This document shows, in pieces, positions 1 through 9,561 of a DNA stretch of 64,000 bases. The notes beneath the pieces are model-generated. The model saw only the letters and a program-made list of their open reading frames with translations, was not told the DNA's origin and made no database searches. The stretch's first letter is position 1. Each line of letters starts with the position of its first letter. The stretch is from Trifolium pratense (Eukaryota; Streptophyta; Magnoliopsida; Fabales; Fabaceae): assembly GCF_020283565.1 (NCBI RefSeq), contig NC_060062.1, positions 22,726,127 to 22,790,126 of the forward strand, in the 5' to 3' direction. A program made the position numbers and the translations under genes.

Positions 1-326
1 GCTACCTTTGTATAGTTTTGATTAAGTTTAGATGGGTTGTGATGTATATTAGTGCTCTGGTATGTTGTAACATCGAGTCGGGGATCGTTTGTATTCCGTC
101 GTATATCGATGTGAACATCTTAACTTATGTTTTATGTTAATGAATTATCTTTGGAACTATTTTGTTCATTGCTTTGAAAATCCTTTATGTTAATGTTTTC
201 CGCTGCGACGTTTCGTGTCGTGTGCACGATCATTTTATAAAATGTTTTTCCGTAGCGCTCCGGCTACTTATCTTTAAAAAGTTTTTAAGATCACGTTTTT
301 AAGGGTAGTTAGTTCGGGGTGTTACA
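1..326 (+). repeat. 3' part of the 5' LTR
   Basis: It matches 3102-3427 base for base except for one substitution, and ends TGTTACA directly before the tRNA-Met primer-binding site. About 1.66 kb of this LTR lies outside the window, judging from the full-length 3' copy. Confidence 0.92.
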
Positions 327-449
327 ATAGTTGGTATCAGAGCAGGTCGGTTCATGTGAGCCATTAGGATTTTCTTTCTCCTGTATGAAGCATGTGTTGG
401 GTACACTGTTAATACATTCTAACGTCGAGTTGTGATTCGTTCAGGAATC

Positions 450-1370
450 ATGGCTGCTGCTAGGACCAACGCTCAGATTGCACAAGCTTTGACTGCTTTG
501 ACTACATTGGTGGTAAGGGATAATGACCCGGGAAGGGATAGTGAGAAAAGATTGGAAAGGTTTATGTCGCATAAACCAACTCTGTTTACCGGAGGCTATA
601 ACCCGGAGGGAGCTATCAAGTGGTTAGATGAGGTTGAGATCATCTTTGAAGCAATGGGTTGTTCTGAGGAGAACAAGACTACTTTGGGAACTTATGCCCT
701 TAGAGAGGAGGCAATCGTTTGGTGGAGGAATGTGAGACTCAGGATAGGAGTGGACGGTGTTGCTATCGTTTGGGAAACTTTCAAAAGGGAATTTTTAAGG
801 AAGTACTTTCCGGCTGATGTGAAGAATAAGAAAGTGATCGAGTTCATGGAGCTCAAGCAAGGAAATTTATCGGTCGCCGAGTATTCGGCTAAGTTTGAAG
901 CTTTGTGTGTGTTTAGTCCACACTACAACACGGTGGAAGCTGAAGAGGATAAGTGTGTCAAGTTCGAGAGTGGACTTCGTCCGGATATCAAGCTTTTGAT
1001 TGGATTTTCTGAAATCAGGGATTTTCCGACCCTTATGACCAAGGCAAGGATTTGTGATGAAGATAGCAAAGCCAAGACCAACTACTATAAGGTTTTGAAT
1101 GATAGGAAAGGAAAAGGTTTGGATCGCGGTAAGCCGTATGAGAACAAGGGCAATGGAAGTGGAAAGAAGAAGCAAGGAAGTGGAAGTTGTTACAAATGTG
1201 GAGAGCGGGGTCATATGTCATATGATTGCCCGAGGAAAAGCGACAAGTGTTTCAGTTGTGGACAGTTTGGGCACAAGGCCGATGCTTGTCGGGTGAAAGT
1301 GTTTTGTTTCAATTGTGGCGAGGAAGGTCACAAGAGTCCGGTATGCAAGAAACCGAAGATGCCGCGTTGA
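450..1370 (+). CDS. Gag polyprotein of the LTR element (capsid region plus three CCHC zinc knuckles)
   Basis: The ORF is open from 432 (GTG), but the first ATG is at 450, giving 306 residues. A plant Retrotrans_gag-type capsid region covers roughly residues 40-165, including the typical WW and EFLRKYFP stretches. A basic Gly/Lys-rich linker follows. Three CX2CX4HX4C zinc knuckles begin at about residues 247, 267 and 286, each with the full set of Cys and His. Gag forms the virus-like particle and binds element RNA. The frame closes with TGA 66 bases before the 3' LTR, so there is no read-through into pol; in ordinary gypsy elements pol would follow here. The ORF has no stops or frameshifts, which fits a young and possibly still mobilisable element. 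The family assignment is confident; current expression is unknown. Confidence 0.9.
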   Translation: MAAARTNAQIAQALTALTTLVVRDNDPGRDSEKRLERFMSHKPTLFTGGYNPEGAIKWLDEVEIIFEAMGCSEENKTTLGTYALREEAIVWWRNVRLRIGVDGVAIVWETFKREFLRKYFPADVKNKKVIEFMELKQGNLSVAEYSAKFEALCVFSPHYNTVEAEEDKCVKFESGLRPDIKLLIGFSEIRDFPTLMTKARICDEDSKAKTNYYKVLNDRKGKGLDRGKPYENKGNGSGKKKQGSGSCYKCGERGHMSYDCPRKSDKCFSCGQFGHKADACRVKVFCFNCGEEGHKSPVCKKPKMPR

Positions 1371-2198
1371 GGGTTCGTTCTCTGTTCTATCTCTTAGGTA
1401 ATTTCGAGGGCGAAATTCTTTTAAGGGGGGTAGAGTTGTAACGACCCGATTTTTAGTAAATCGATATTTTATATATTTGCATATATTTTGGGTTAGTGTT
1501 AAATATTTATTTACGCGACCTATTATTATTTATCGCGAACATAAGTTTGTGAGCGAAACCTTTGTCGTGTTAGTGGGCTTGGGCGTGTGATAGAAGCTTA
1601 ATGGGCTTAGGCTATTGGGCTTGGTTCATGATCCAATAGAGAGTAGTATAAGTACCAAGTCAAACCAATGAATAGTCTCATAATTCATTTTTCATGAGAA
1701 GTTAGAAGTAGCAAGAGCAAGAGCAAGTAACCTAGGAGAGCTAGAAGAACTCGAGCAAGGAGAAGAGTTTAGAGGCAAGAATCATCATTCAATCTAAGGT
1801 GAGAGTAGTTTAGCATAAGCTTGGGTGATCCAAGAGAGGGGAGGTGTCTAGCCTCCATTCCTGAACTCTCTCATCCAATTTCTTTGGGGTTTGGGTGAAG
1901 TTTCTTTATCATAAACATGTCTTTTCATCTTAGTATGCTTAATGAACATCTAGGAGGGAATATGTATATGTTTGATGATGGTTTTGCATGTTTTTGCAAC
2001 TTTGCTTATTTTGCAAGAAATTGACATGATTTTGTATGTGTGATGTGTTTTGGTGTTTTTGATTGTTGATACATGTATATATGTATGGTATATACATGAT
2101 TGATCACTTGTTATGCATTTATAACATGTCTAGATGGATTTTTGAGTGGATTCAAGGTTAAACCGCCTTATTGAAACTCAAGAACAGATATTTTTCTG

Positions 2199-2330
2199 GT
2201 GTAGTTCGCTAAGCGACCAGGAGTTCGCTGTAGCGAACATGTTCGCTGAAGCTCGCCAAAGCTCGCCATGAGCAGGTGACTTCCTGGTGTGGTTCGCCAA
2301 GTCTCGCTAAGGCTTCGCTTAGCGAAGGCC
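2199..2330 (+). repeat. TTCGCT/AGCGAA palindrome cluster inside the 3' LTR
   Basis: At least six TTCGC or AGCGAA-type half sites occur in about 130 bases, for example TTCGCTGTAGCGAAC and TTCGCTTAGCGAAGG, each able to fold on itself. The same motif dominates the neighbouring block at 3553-3890. Confidence 0.7.
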
Positions 2331-2485
2331 TCAGTGACAGCAATTTTTGCTGATGTTTGTAAAGTGCGTGTATCCATGTATTTGGTTTCGTTTTGGTTTG
2401 GAATTATTATATGTTTAATAATTGTGTTGTGTGATGGCATTTATATAAAATGTCAAAGAAGTATATGTATGTTTGTATATCGGGT

Positions 2486-2715
2486 TGTCCGATAAAGAAG
2501 AATATCAGTTTGTCTGATAAAGAAGTTTAATGGATTATGTTATCCATGTAGTGAGCAGTAGCTTCGTGCTAAGTGATTATCATATGTTTGGTAAATGCAT
2601 GGCATTCATAAACTCATGCATTATTTAGGGATATCAGACTTGTCTGATAAAGAAGGATATTGGACTTGTCCAATAAAGAAGGATATCAATGGTAAGTTCC
2701 TTGATAAAGAAGATG
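2486..2715 (+). repeat. Short tandem motif with GATAAAGAAG core in the LTR
   Basis: The core TCYGATAAAGAAG, often followed by GATATC-like bases, recurs several times between 2488 and 2712. Repeated short modules inside an LTR often sit in the U3 promoter or enhancer region; that role is inferred only. Confidence 0.5.
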
Positions 2716-3643
2716 GTACCACATGCATTAGTCGTGTCTAGGTTGGCATGACATTGAATGTTTGGCATTAGTCGCATTTGAGTAAATGTGCAATTATGTG
2801 TTATGTGTTATGTGAGTTCTTTGTGTTGTCCGAGACGACGTGAAACTATCTGGTTGTGTATTTGTGAGTATGTGTTATCTGGTGTATTGCTTTTGAGGCA
2901 TGTGTGTGAGTTAGTAATACGTGATAGGTTGAATATAGGTGCGTTTCTATATTCGTATGTATGTGATTATGTTTACTAACTCTCTACCTAATTGTTATGT
3001 GCTGGACCTTTGGGGGTTCAGGTATTCAGGTCGAGGTTTTCGACGAGTTTTAGCTGCAGATCGTTTTGGTGTGGAGCACTTTTGGTGAGGAGCTAGTGTA
3101 GGCTACCTTTGTATAGTTTTGATTAAGTTTAGATGGGTTGTGATGTATATTAGTGCTCTGGTATGTTGTAACATCGAGTCGGGGATCGTTTGTATTCCGT
3201 CGTATATCGATGTGAACATCTTAACTTATGTTTTATGTTAATGAATTATCTTTGGAACTATTTTGTTCATTGCTTTGAAAATCCTTTATGTTAATGTTTT
3301 CCGCTGCGACGTTTCGTGTCGTGTGCACGATCGTTTTATAAAATGTTTTTCCGTAGCGCTCCGGCTACTTATCTTTAAAAAGTTTTTAAGATCACGTTTT
3401 TAAGGGTAGTTAGTTCGGGGTGTTACAGAATCCACCTTAAATCTCCTAAGAAAATAACTCTCTAGTGTTCTCTGAAGTTTGGCTGCACAAAGATATTAAT
3501 TAACCTAATTTTCTGCATCTCATGGCTTTATATAGTGTCCAAATTTTTGATGTTCGCTGGGCGAAGAATGTGTTCGCTGCAACGAACAAGCTTAATTCAC
3601 CCTGTAGATTGCTGACACGTGCCTTAAACCGCCTTGGATCTGA

Positions 3644-3890
3644 GATGTTCGCTACCATTCGCTGCAGCGACCTTGTTAGCGAATGTTCGCTGCTTGGTTC
3701 GCTGTGGCGAATGGTTAGCGAATGGTTGCCAAAAGCTCCTGGAGATGTTCGCCTCTCATTCTCTGCAGCGAACCTGATAGCGAATGTTCGCTGCATGGTT
3801 CGCTGTGGCGAATGGTTAGCAAACATTTATCAAAAGTTTCTGTTGATGTTCGCTGCATGCTCGCTGTGAGTTCGCTGCAGCGAACATTCC
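3644..3890 (+). repeat. About 100-bp tandem repeat built of TTCGCTG..CAGCGAA palindromes
   Basis: Units begin with GATGTTCGC at about 3644, 3744 and 3845, a period of 100-101 bases. Units 1 and 2 share TTCGCTGTGGCGAATGG and neighbouring bases; unit 3 is truncated. The ORFs here follow the repeat periodicity and are not taken as genes. The flanking 3428-3643 is related sequence with no gene. Confidence 0.7.
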
Positions 3891-4551
3891 AAAATCAAAA
3901 TTCATCCTTTAGCTTCAAATTTATTCCATGTGTTAAAACCTGGCAAAATGTTGGGAAAAAGTATCATTCGACAATATTTACTCAAATTTACTCAAAATAC
4001 AAATATTTACACAAATAGGGGATAAATTAGTACATGTTTCTTAAAGTTTAAGTTAATAAGTGTCTAAGTTTGATATGTATTTGTACTACTTTTGGGCACT
4101 TATCAAAAATACATATATAATGAGCTTTTGGTTAAGTTGATATATGAAACTTTTTGGAACAAATTACAGCTTTTCTCTGCTCTAGCCACTTCCCCAGCAA
4201 ATACATATTATAATATCCCACATTAATTGTCTTGAGTTCCAATTTTGGGTGTGACAAAAACTGTTTTTATTTCTTTTTTTTTTTGGTTTGTTGAAAAAGG
4301 CTAAGATTTTATTAAAAAGAGACAGAAGAGACAAAAGGCCCAAAGAAATAGCACATGATTAGAAACAACCCCACCTTTCCCTGATTGTTCGCCGAATCAA
4401 AAACAAAAGCATAACAAGTGTAGCAGTAGCCATCTCCTTAACCAACCAATAGAAAACGCAGCAAAAAAAACCGTATAAATGTGGGAAGAGAGAGAGAGTG
4501 AGAGAAACCTTTGTGAGTGGGGGAAAGGACCTTATGTGTGAGTGGTGAAAC

Positions 4552-4981
4552 CAATGTTTTGAAAACCGGACCGGACCGGCCGGTCCGACCGGTTCGACCA
4601 CGAACCGGTGCCCTCGGCGGTCCGGTCGACTAGCAAGAACCGCTAGTCAGTGGAACCGGTCAAAAACCGGTGTGAACCGGTATGAACCGGTGTGAACCGG
4701 TGTGAACCGGTGAACCGGTGAACCGGAAAACCGGCCGGTTTTTCTCTCACTTAAAAAAAAAAAAAAAAAACTGATTTTTTAATTAAAAAAAACAATGGAT
4801 TGAAATTGAAAGGTTAAAAAATCAAAAATCTTTCCTTTCCAACCATAGACTCAAACACGTGAAAAAATTATATGAACGGTTCAATATAAACGGTTCAATA
4901 ACGGTTGAACCGATCCGACCGGTTGACCCTTGAACCAGTTGTCACAACGGTTCGACCTCCAGTCCGGTTCTTAAAACATTG
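4552..4981 (+). mobile_element. hAT-like MITE 1 (CAATGTTTTGAAAACCGG termini)
   Basis: The element begins CAATGTTTTGAAAACCGG and ends CCGGTTCTTAAAACATTG, imperfect terminal inverted repeats. The 8-bp sequence GGTGAAAC flanks it at 4544-4551 and 4982-4989. The duplicated sister segment near 6855 carries a single GGTGAAAC and no element, an empty site that proves insertion. An interior run of GTGAACCGGT repeats makes it strongly palindromic. Eight-base duplications are typical of hAT transposons; no transposase is encoded. Confidence 0.88.
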
Positions 4982-5342
4982 GGTGAAACTGAAAAGGGAC
5001 CTTATGTGACTGAGTGAGAGAGAGAGAGAGTGAGAGAGAGCCACTATGCAATATAGAAGATGTGGTAGAAAGATTAAAATCGGTCGTGAATAATAATATT
5101 GGGGCACACTGAAAATGAGAAGAGGTTATATGAAAATAGAGGTTATATTGTAGGAGTAGGACCACACATATGATTGTGTGGAGATTCATTCATTCCGTAC
5201 AACATAAAAGAAACGAGTCTTACTTTAATAAAAAACTATCGTCCAAGTCGGATCATCTATTCCTTTACAAAAAATATCAAAACTATCTATTTATTTTAAT
5301 TATGTGAATAAATTGATAAATTAAATTTTATTCTCTCAAAAG

Positions 5343-5769
5343 CAATGTTTTGAAAACCGGACCGGACCGGCCGGTCCGACCGGTTCGACCACGAACCGGT
5401 GCCCTCGGCGGTCCGGTCGACTAGCAAGAACCGCTAGTCAGTGGAACCGGTCAAAAACCGGTGTGAACCGGTATGAACCGGTGTGAACCGGTGTGAACCG
5501 GTGAACCGGTGAACCGGAAAACCGGCCGGTTTTTCTCTCACTTAAAAAAAAAAAAAAACTGATTTTTTAATTAAAAAAAACAATGGATTGAAATTGAAAG
5601 GTTAAAAAATCAAAAATCTTTCCTTTCCAACCATAGACTCAAACACGTGAAAAAATTATATGAACGGTTCAATATAAACGGTTCAATAACGGTTGAACCG
5701 ATCCGACCGGTTGACCCTTGAACCAGTTGTCACAACGGTTCGACCTCCGGTCCGGTTCTTAAAACATTG
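5343..5769 (+). mobile_element. hAT-like MITE 2
   Basis: It has the same termini and interior as the copy at 4552, flanked by an 8-bp CTCAAAAG duplication at 5335-5342 and 5770-5777. Because it is present at the matching place in both duplicated segments, it inserted before the duplication. Confidence 0.87.
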
Positions 5770-6018
5770 CTCAAAAGTTTACTAAGTGAAGATCAATTTT
5801 ATGGAGTTTTAAAAATTATCCTCTATTTGTCAAGTCTTTAATATTCTGAAAGTCGATCCTCTAAAGATTTAATCTTATCTTGCACAGTTTTTCCTCGCAA
5901 ATTAAAATATAGAGGAGGAAGTTGAAAATATATAGTAGTACCCAAAGTACAATAGTAAGTAAAAGTTATATGCAAACGCGACCAAATATAATTAAACAAA
6001 ATGCTTTTAAAGTTATAT

Positions 6019-7788
6019 GTTAGCGAATGGTTGCCAAAAGCTCATGGAGATGTTCACCTCTCATTCTCTGCAGCGAACCTGATAGCGAATGTTCGCTGCA
6101 TGGTTCGCTGTGACGAATGGTTAGCAAACACTTATCAAAAGTTTCTGTTGATGTTCGCTGCATGGTCGCTGTGAGTTCGCTGCAACGAACATTCCAAAAT
6201 CAAAATTCATCCTTTAGCTTCAAATTTATTCCATGTGTTAAAACCTGTCAAAATGTTGGGAAAAAGTATCATTCGACAATATTTACTCAAATTTACTCAA
6301 AATACAAATATTTACACAAATAGGGGATAAATTAGTACATGTTTCTTAAAGTTTAAGTTAATAAGTGTCTAAGTTTGATATGTATTTGTGTACTACTTTT
6401 GGGCACTTATCAAAAATACATATATAATGAGCTTTTGGTTAAGTTGATATATGAAACTTTTTGGAACAAATTACAGCTTTTCTCTGCTCTAGCCACTTCC
6501 CCAGCAAATACATATTATAATATCCCACATTAATTGTCTTGAGTTCCAATTTTGGGTGTGACAAAAACTGTTTTTATTTCTTTTTTTTTTTTGGTTTGTT
6601 GAAAAAGGCTAAGATTTTATTAAAAAGAGACAGAAGAGACAAAAGGCCCAAAGAAATAGCACATGATTAGAAACAACCCCACCTTTCCCTGATTGTTCGC
6701 CGAATCAAAAACAAAAGCATAACAAGTGTAGCAGTAGCCATCTCCTTAACCAACCAATAGAAAACGCAGCAAAAAAAACCGTATAAATGTGGGAAGAGAG
6801 AGAGAGTGAGAGAAACCTTTGTGAGTGGGGGAAAGGACCTTATGTGTGAGTGGTGAAACTGAAAAGGGACCTTATGTGACTGAGTGAGAGAGAGAGAGAG
6901 AGTGAGAGAGAGCCACTATGCAATATAGAAGATGTGGTAGAAAGATTAAAATCGGTCGTGAATAATAATATTGGGGCACACTGAAAATGAGAAGAGGTTA
7001 TATGAAAATAGAGGTTATATTGTAGGAGTAGGACCACACATATGATTGTGTGGAGATTCATTCATTCCGTACAACATAAAAGAAACGAGTCTTACTTTAA
7101 TAAAAAACTATCGTCCAAGTCGGATCATCTATTCCTTTACAAAAAATATCAAAACTATCTATTTATTTTAATTATGTGAATAAATTGATAAATTAAATTT
7201 TATTCTCTCAAAAGCAATGTTTTGAAAACCGGACCGGACCGGCCGGTCCGACCGGTTCGACCACGAACCGGTGCCCTCGGCGGTCCGGTCGACTAGCAAG
7301 AACCGCTAGTCAGTGGAACCGGTCAAAAACCGGTGTGAACCGGTATGAACCGGTGTGAACCGGTGTGAACCGGTGAACCGGTGAACCGGAAAACCGGCCG
7401 GTTTTTCTCTCACTTAAAAAAAAAAAAAAACTGATTTTTTAATTAAAAAAAACAATGGATTGAAATTGAAAGGTTAAAAAATCAAAAATCTTTCCTTTCC
7501 AACCATAGACTCAAACACGTGAAAAAATTATATGAACGGTTCAATATAAACGGTTCAATAACGGTTGAACCGATCCGACCGGTTGACCCTTGAACCAGTT
7601 GTCACAACGGTTCGACCTCCGGTCCGGTTCTTAAAACATTGCTCAAAAGTTTACTAAGTGAAGATCAATTTTATGGAGTTTTAAAAATTATCCTCTATTT
7701 GTCAAGTCTTTAATATTCTGAAAGTCGATCCTCTAAAGATTTAATCTTATCTTGCACAGTTTTTCCTCGCAAATTAAAATATAGAGGA
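6019..7788 (+). repeat. Direct duplication, copy 2
   Basis: It is colinear with 3714-5916 but lacks the MITE inserted at 4552. Small differences include AGCTCATGG for AGCTCCTGG near the start and an extra GT near 6389. A 102-bp unrelated spacer (5917-6018) separates the copies. Confidence 0.88.
7215..7641 (+). mobile_element. hAT-like MITE 3 (duplicate of MITE 2)
   Basis: The termini CAATG..CATTG and the CTCAAAAG flanks (7207-7214, 7642-7649) are identical to those at 5343-5769, as expected if both were copied with the larger segment. Confidence 0.87.
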
Positions 7789-8058
7789 TAATAACTTGAA
7801 GGATAATAACTCTTGAGGTTAGTTTCAAGCATTATCTAGAATAAAATATACATTTTCAAATTAAGCTGCGGTGGATAAGTTAAATGGTCATTTAATTGGC
7901 CAAAATTAGAGCAACCCTCTCTATAATTGGCATAATTTGTTGATGTCACAACAAGGTAACCGAAAGACAAAGTTCCATATGAGCAAACCAATGAAGGTGC
8001 ATTTGGTATTGTGTTTTTAAAAAGTGATATTATTGCCTGTTAAAGTATGCAATATTTT

Positions 8059-8224
8059 ATGAATCATTGGTTGGTTTAACGATAATTGCTGCGGGACATA
8101 ATAGGAAGACTACAATTTGATCCTGATAACTATAATTGATTGGAAGAGGACTGAAATCACTTGATGTCGGAACTAATCCACGAACGAGATTAGGTCTAGT
8201 GAGCCGAATACTGATGATAAAAAA
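8059..8224 (+). mobile_element. SINE-like retroelement with 17-bp target duplication
   Basis: The sequence AAAGTATGCAATATTTT occurs at 8042-8058 and again at 8225-8241, enclosing 166 bp that end in an A-rich tract (GATAAAAAAAA). The 5' part TGGTTGGTTTAACGA resembles a pol III A box; a B box is only weakly visible (TTTGATCCTG). Long target duplications plus a short A-tailed body indicate LINE-dependent retroposition. Confidence 0.7.
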
Positions 8225-8241
8225 AAAGTATGCAATATTTT

Positions 8242-9556
8242 TATTTTGAACTAATTACTTTTGATATTTTTTCTTAAATTGTAGCATATTTTAGTTTCAG
8301 TATATTTTGATCGACTTTGTTTTTATCGGATTTTTTTTAAGTAGCTTATTGATTAGAAATTTCACTCTTGAATCTTAAGAAATTTCACTCTTTTATGACA
8401 CAGTTGTTAAGGAGCTAAATATTTTTTTTGAACGAAAAATATATTATTAAAGGAGGAGCATATACCCGTAAAGGAGGAGCCACAAAACAGAGATACTGTA
8501 TATATGCGGAACACCGATAAAAATATCAAAACAAATACCACATAATAGAGTTTAAATATTGTAAACAAGTCTTACAACTTTGTGTCGAGAGCACCGGTTA
8601 GCACGACCGTTTAAACCATTCATGCATGCAGGTGTTACAATTCAATTGCATCATTAATTAATTACTTGCACACGTGTCGTGTCCAATTAAAACACAAAGT
8701 AGCTAGCGCAACTAATACTCCAATTCCAATCCCAACCAACCAACCAACCAACGTTCAAACATGAAACTTGCAAATAATCTTCTTTTGAAAATTTAAATTT
8801 TACACTAATTAATTACTTTGTAGCATGCTCTCAGCCATGACGCTGTCAATAATCAATATTATTGAAACAAATATAAAATTGAAGTAGAATTATGATTCCA
8901 TGAATACAGTAGTAGAATGTATAAATAAAAGTACGTACACTAGATTAATAAAACTAATGAAGTTAATCCTTGAAGTCATGAGGTGTAATTTTGGTACGGA
9001 AACCAAGATTATAAATATGAGATGCTTCAACAATAGTTCAAGTGACCACGTAAAGTACAAAAGTACTTCTCCTTATCCATATTGCTCAATAGTCAATAAT
9101 AGATAGATCAAATTCAATTATTGTCACGTTAGTTGCAATGTTACATTGCAATTATTGCCAATGTACGTTGTGATTGTGAGGGTAATTAAGAAGCAAAATT
9201 ATTGACTTTGAGATGAACTACAAGATGATAATAGTTGATGTTGTACACAATAAAAAAACAAAATAATTTAGAGTATTATTCATTTATTGATGATTGTAGA
9301 CACATATTTCAAATCATAGCAATTTTATAGTTGCTTTTACTAGGCTTTAAGCAAATAGAAGCGTTCATGCTTTCGCGTGAGCAACTTTTTCCCATGCTTC
9401 TCGCGCTACTTCGATGTTATTCCGAGTTGTATTACCACTACTATTATTATGAATGAAATACTTTGAGTTTGCTTGCGCCAAAAAAAAAATTATTTGGGTT
9501 TTTGTCCTCTTTTGTACCAAGAAGAAAAAGCAAAATTATTGACTTTTCTCTCTATA
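8242..9556. other. AT-rich intergenic DNA, no gene seen
   Basis: There is no long ORF, splice pattern or clear repeat structure here. A short CCAAC repeat lies near 8733-8752. ORFs here are short and look random. Confidence 0.5.
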
Positions 9557-9561
9557 TATAA

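Larger units (their letters stand above)
1..3427 (+). mobile_element. Gag-only (TR-GAG type) Ty3/gypsy-like LTR retrotransposon, 5' end cut by window
   Basis: The first 326 bases repeat at 3102-3427 with one visible difference (A at 232 against G in the second copy), so the window opens inside a 5' LTR. That LTR ends in TGTTACA (320-326). A primer-binding site for initiator tRNA-Met, TGGTATCAGAGC, follows at 332-343. The internal region is only about 1.1 kb and holds one gag ORF. A purine tract (TTAAGGGGGG, 1421-1430) precedes the 3' LTR, which starts TGTAAC at 1437. No protease, reverse transcriptase, RNase H or integrase is present, so the element must use enzymes from an autonomous relative. 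Near-identical LTRs indicate a recent insertion. The target duplication cannot be checked because the left flank lies outside the window. Confidence 0.9.
1437..3427 (+). repeat. 3' LTR (1991 bp)
   Basis: It starts TGTAAC directly after a short spacer from the polypurine tract and ends TGTTACA, giving the short inverted TG/CA termini of an LTR. At nearly 2 kb it is longer than the whole internal region. It contains a palindrome-rich block (2199-2330) and a run of short tandem motifs (2486-2715). Confidence 0.88.
3714..5916 (+). repeat. Direct duplication, copy 1 (about 1.77 kb plus a 438-bp insertion)
   Basis: This segment matches 6019-7788 along its whole length with scattered substitutions. 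It starts at GTTAGCGAATGG and ends at AAATATAGAGGA. It carries hAT-like MITEs at 4552 and 5343. Only the 5343 copy is shared with copy 2. No coding sequence is recognised; CT/GA-rich runs and poly-T stretches give spurious ORFs. Confidence 0.88.

Noticed and set aside
3500..3869. ORFs of 108-115 residues
   Set aside because: They follow the 100-bp TTCGCT repeat on both strands and repeat in the duplicated copy with different ends.
3644..3890. Evenly spaced palindromic repeats considered as a CRISPR-like array
   Set aside because: Plant nuclear context, no unique spacers of constant length, and the units are degenerate tandem repeats.
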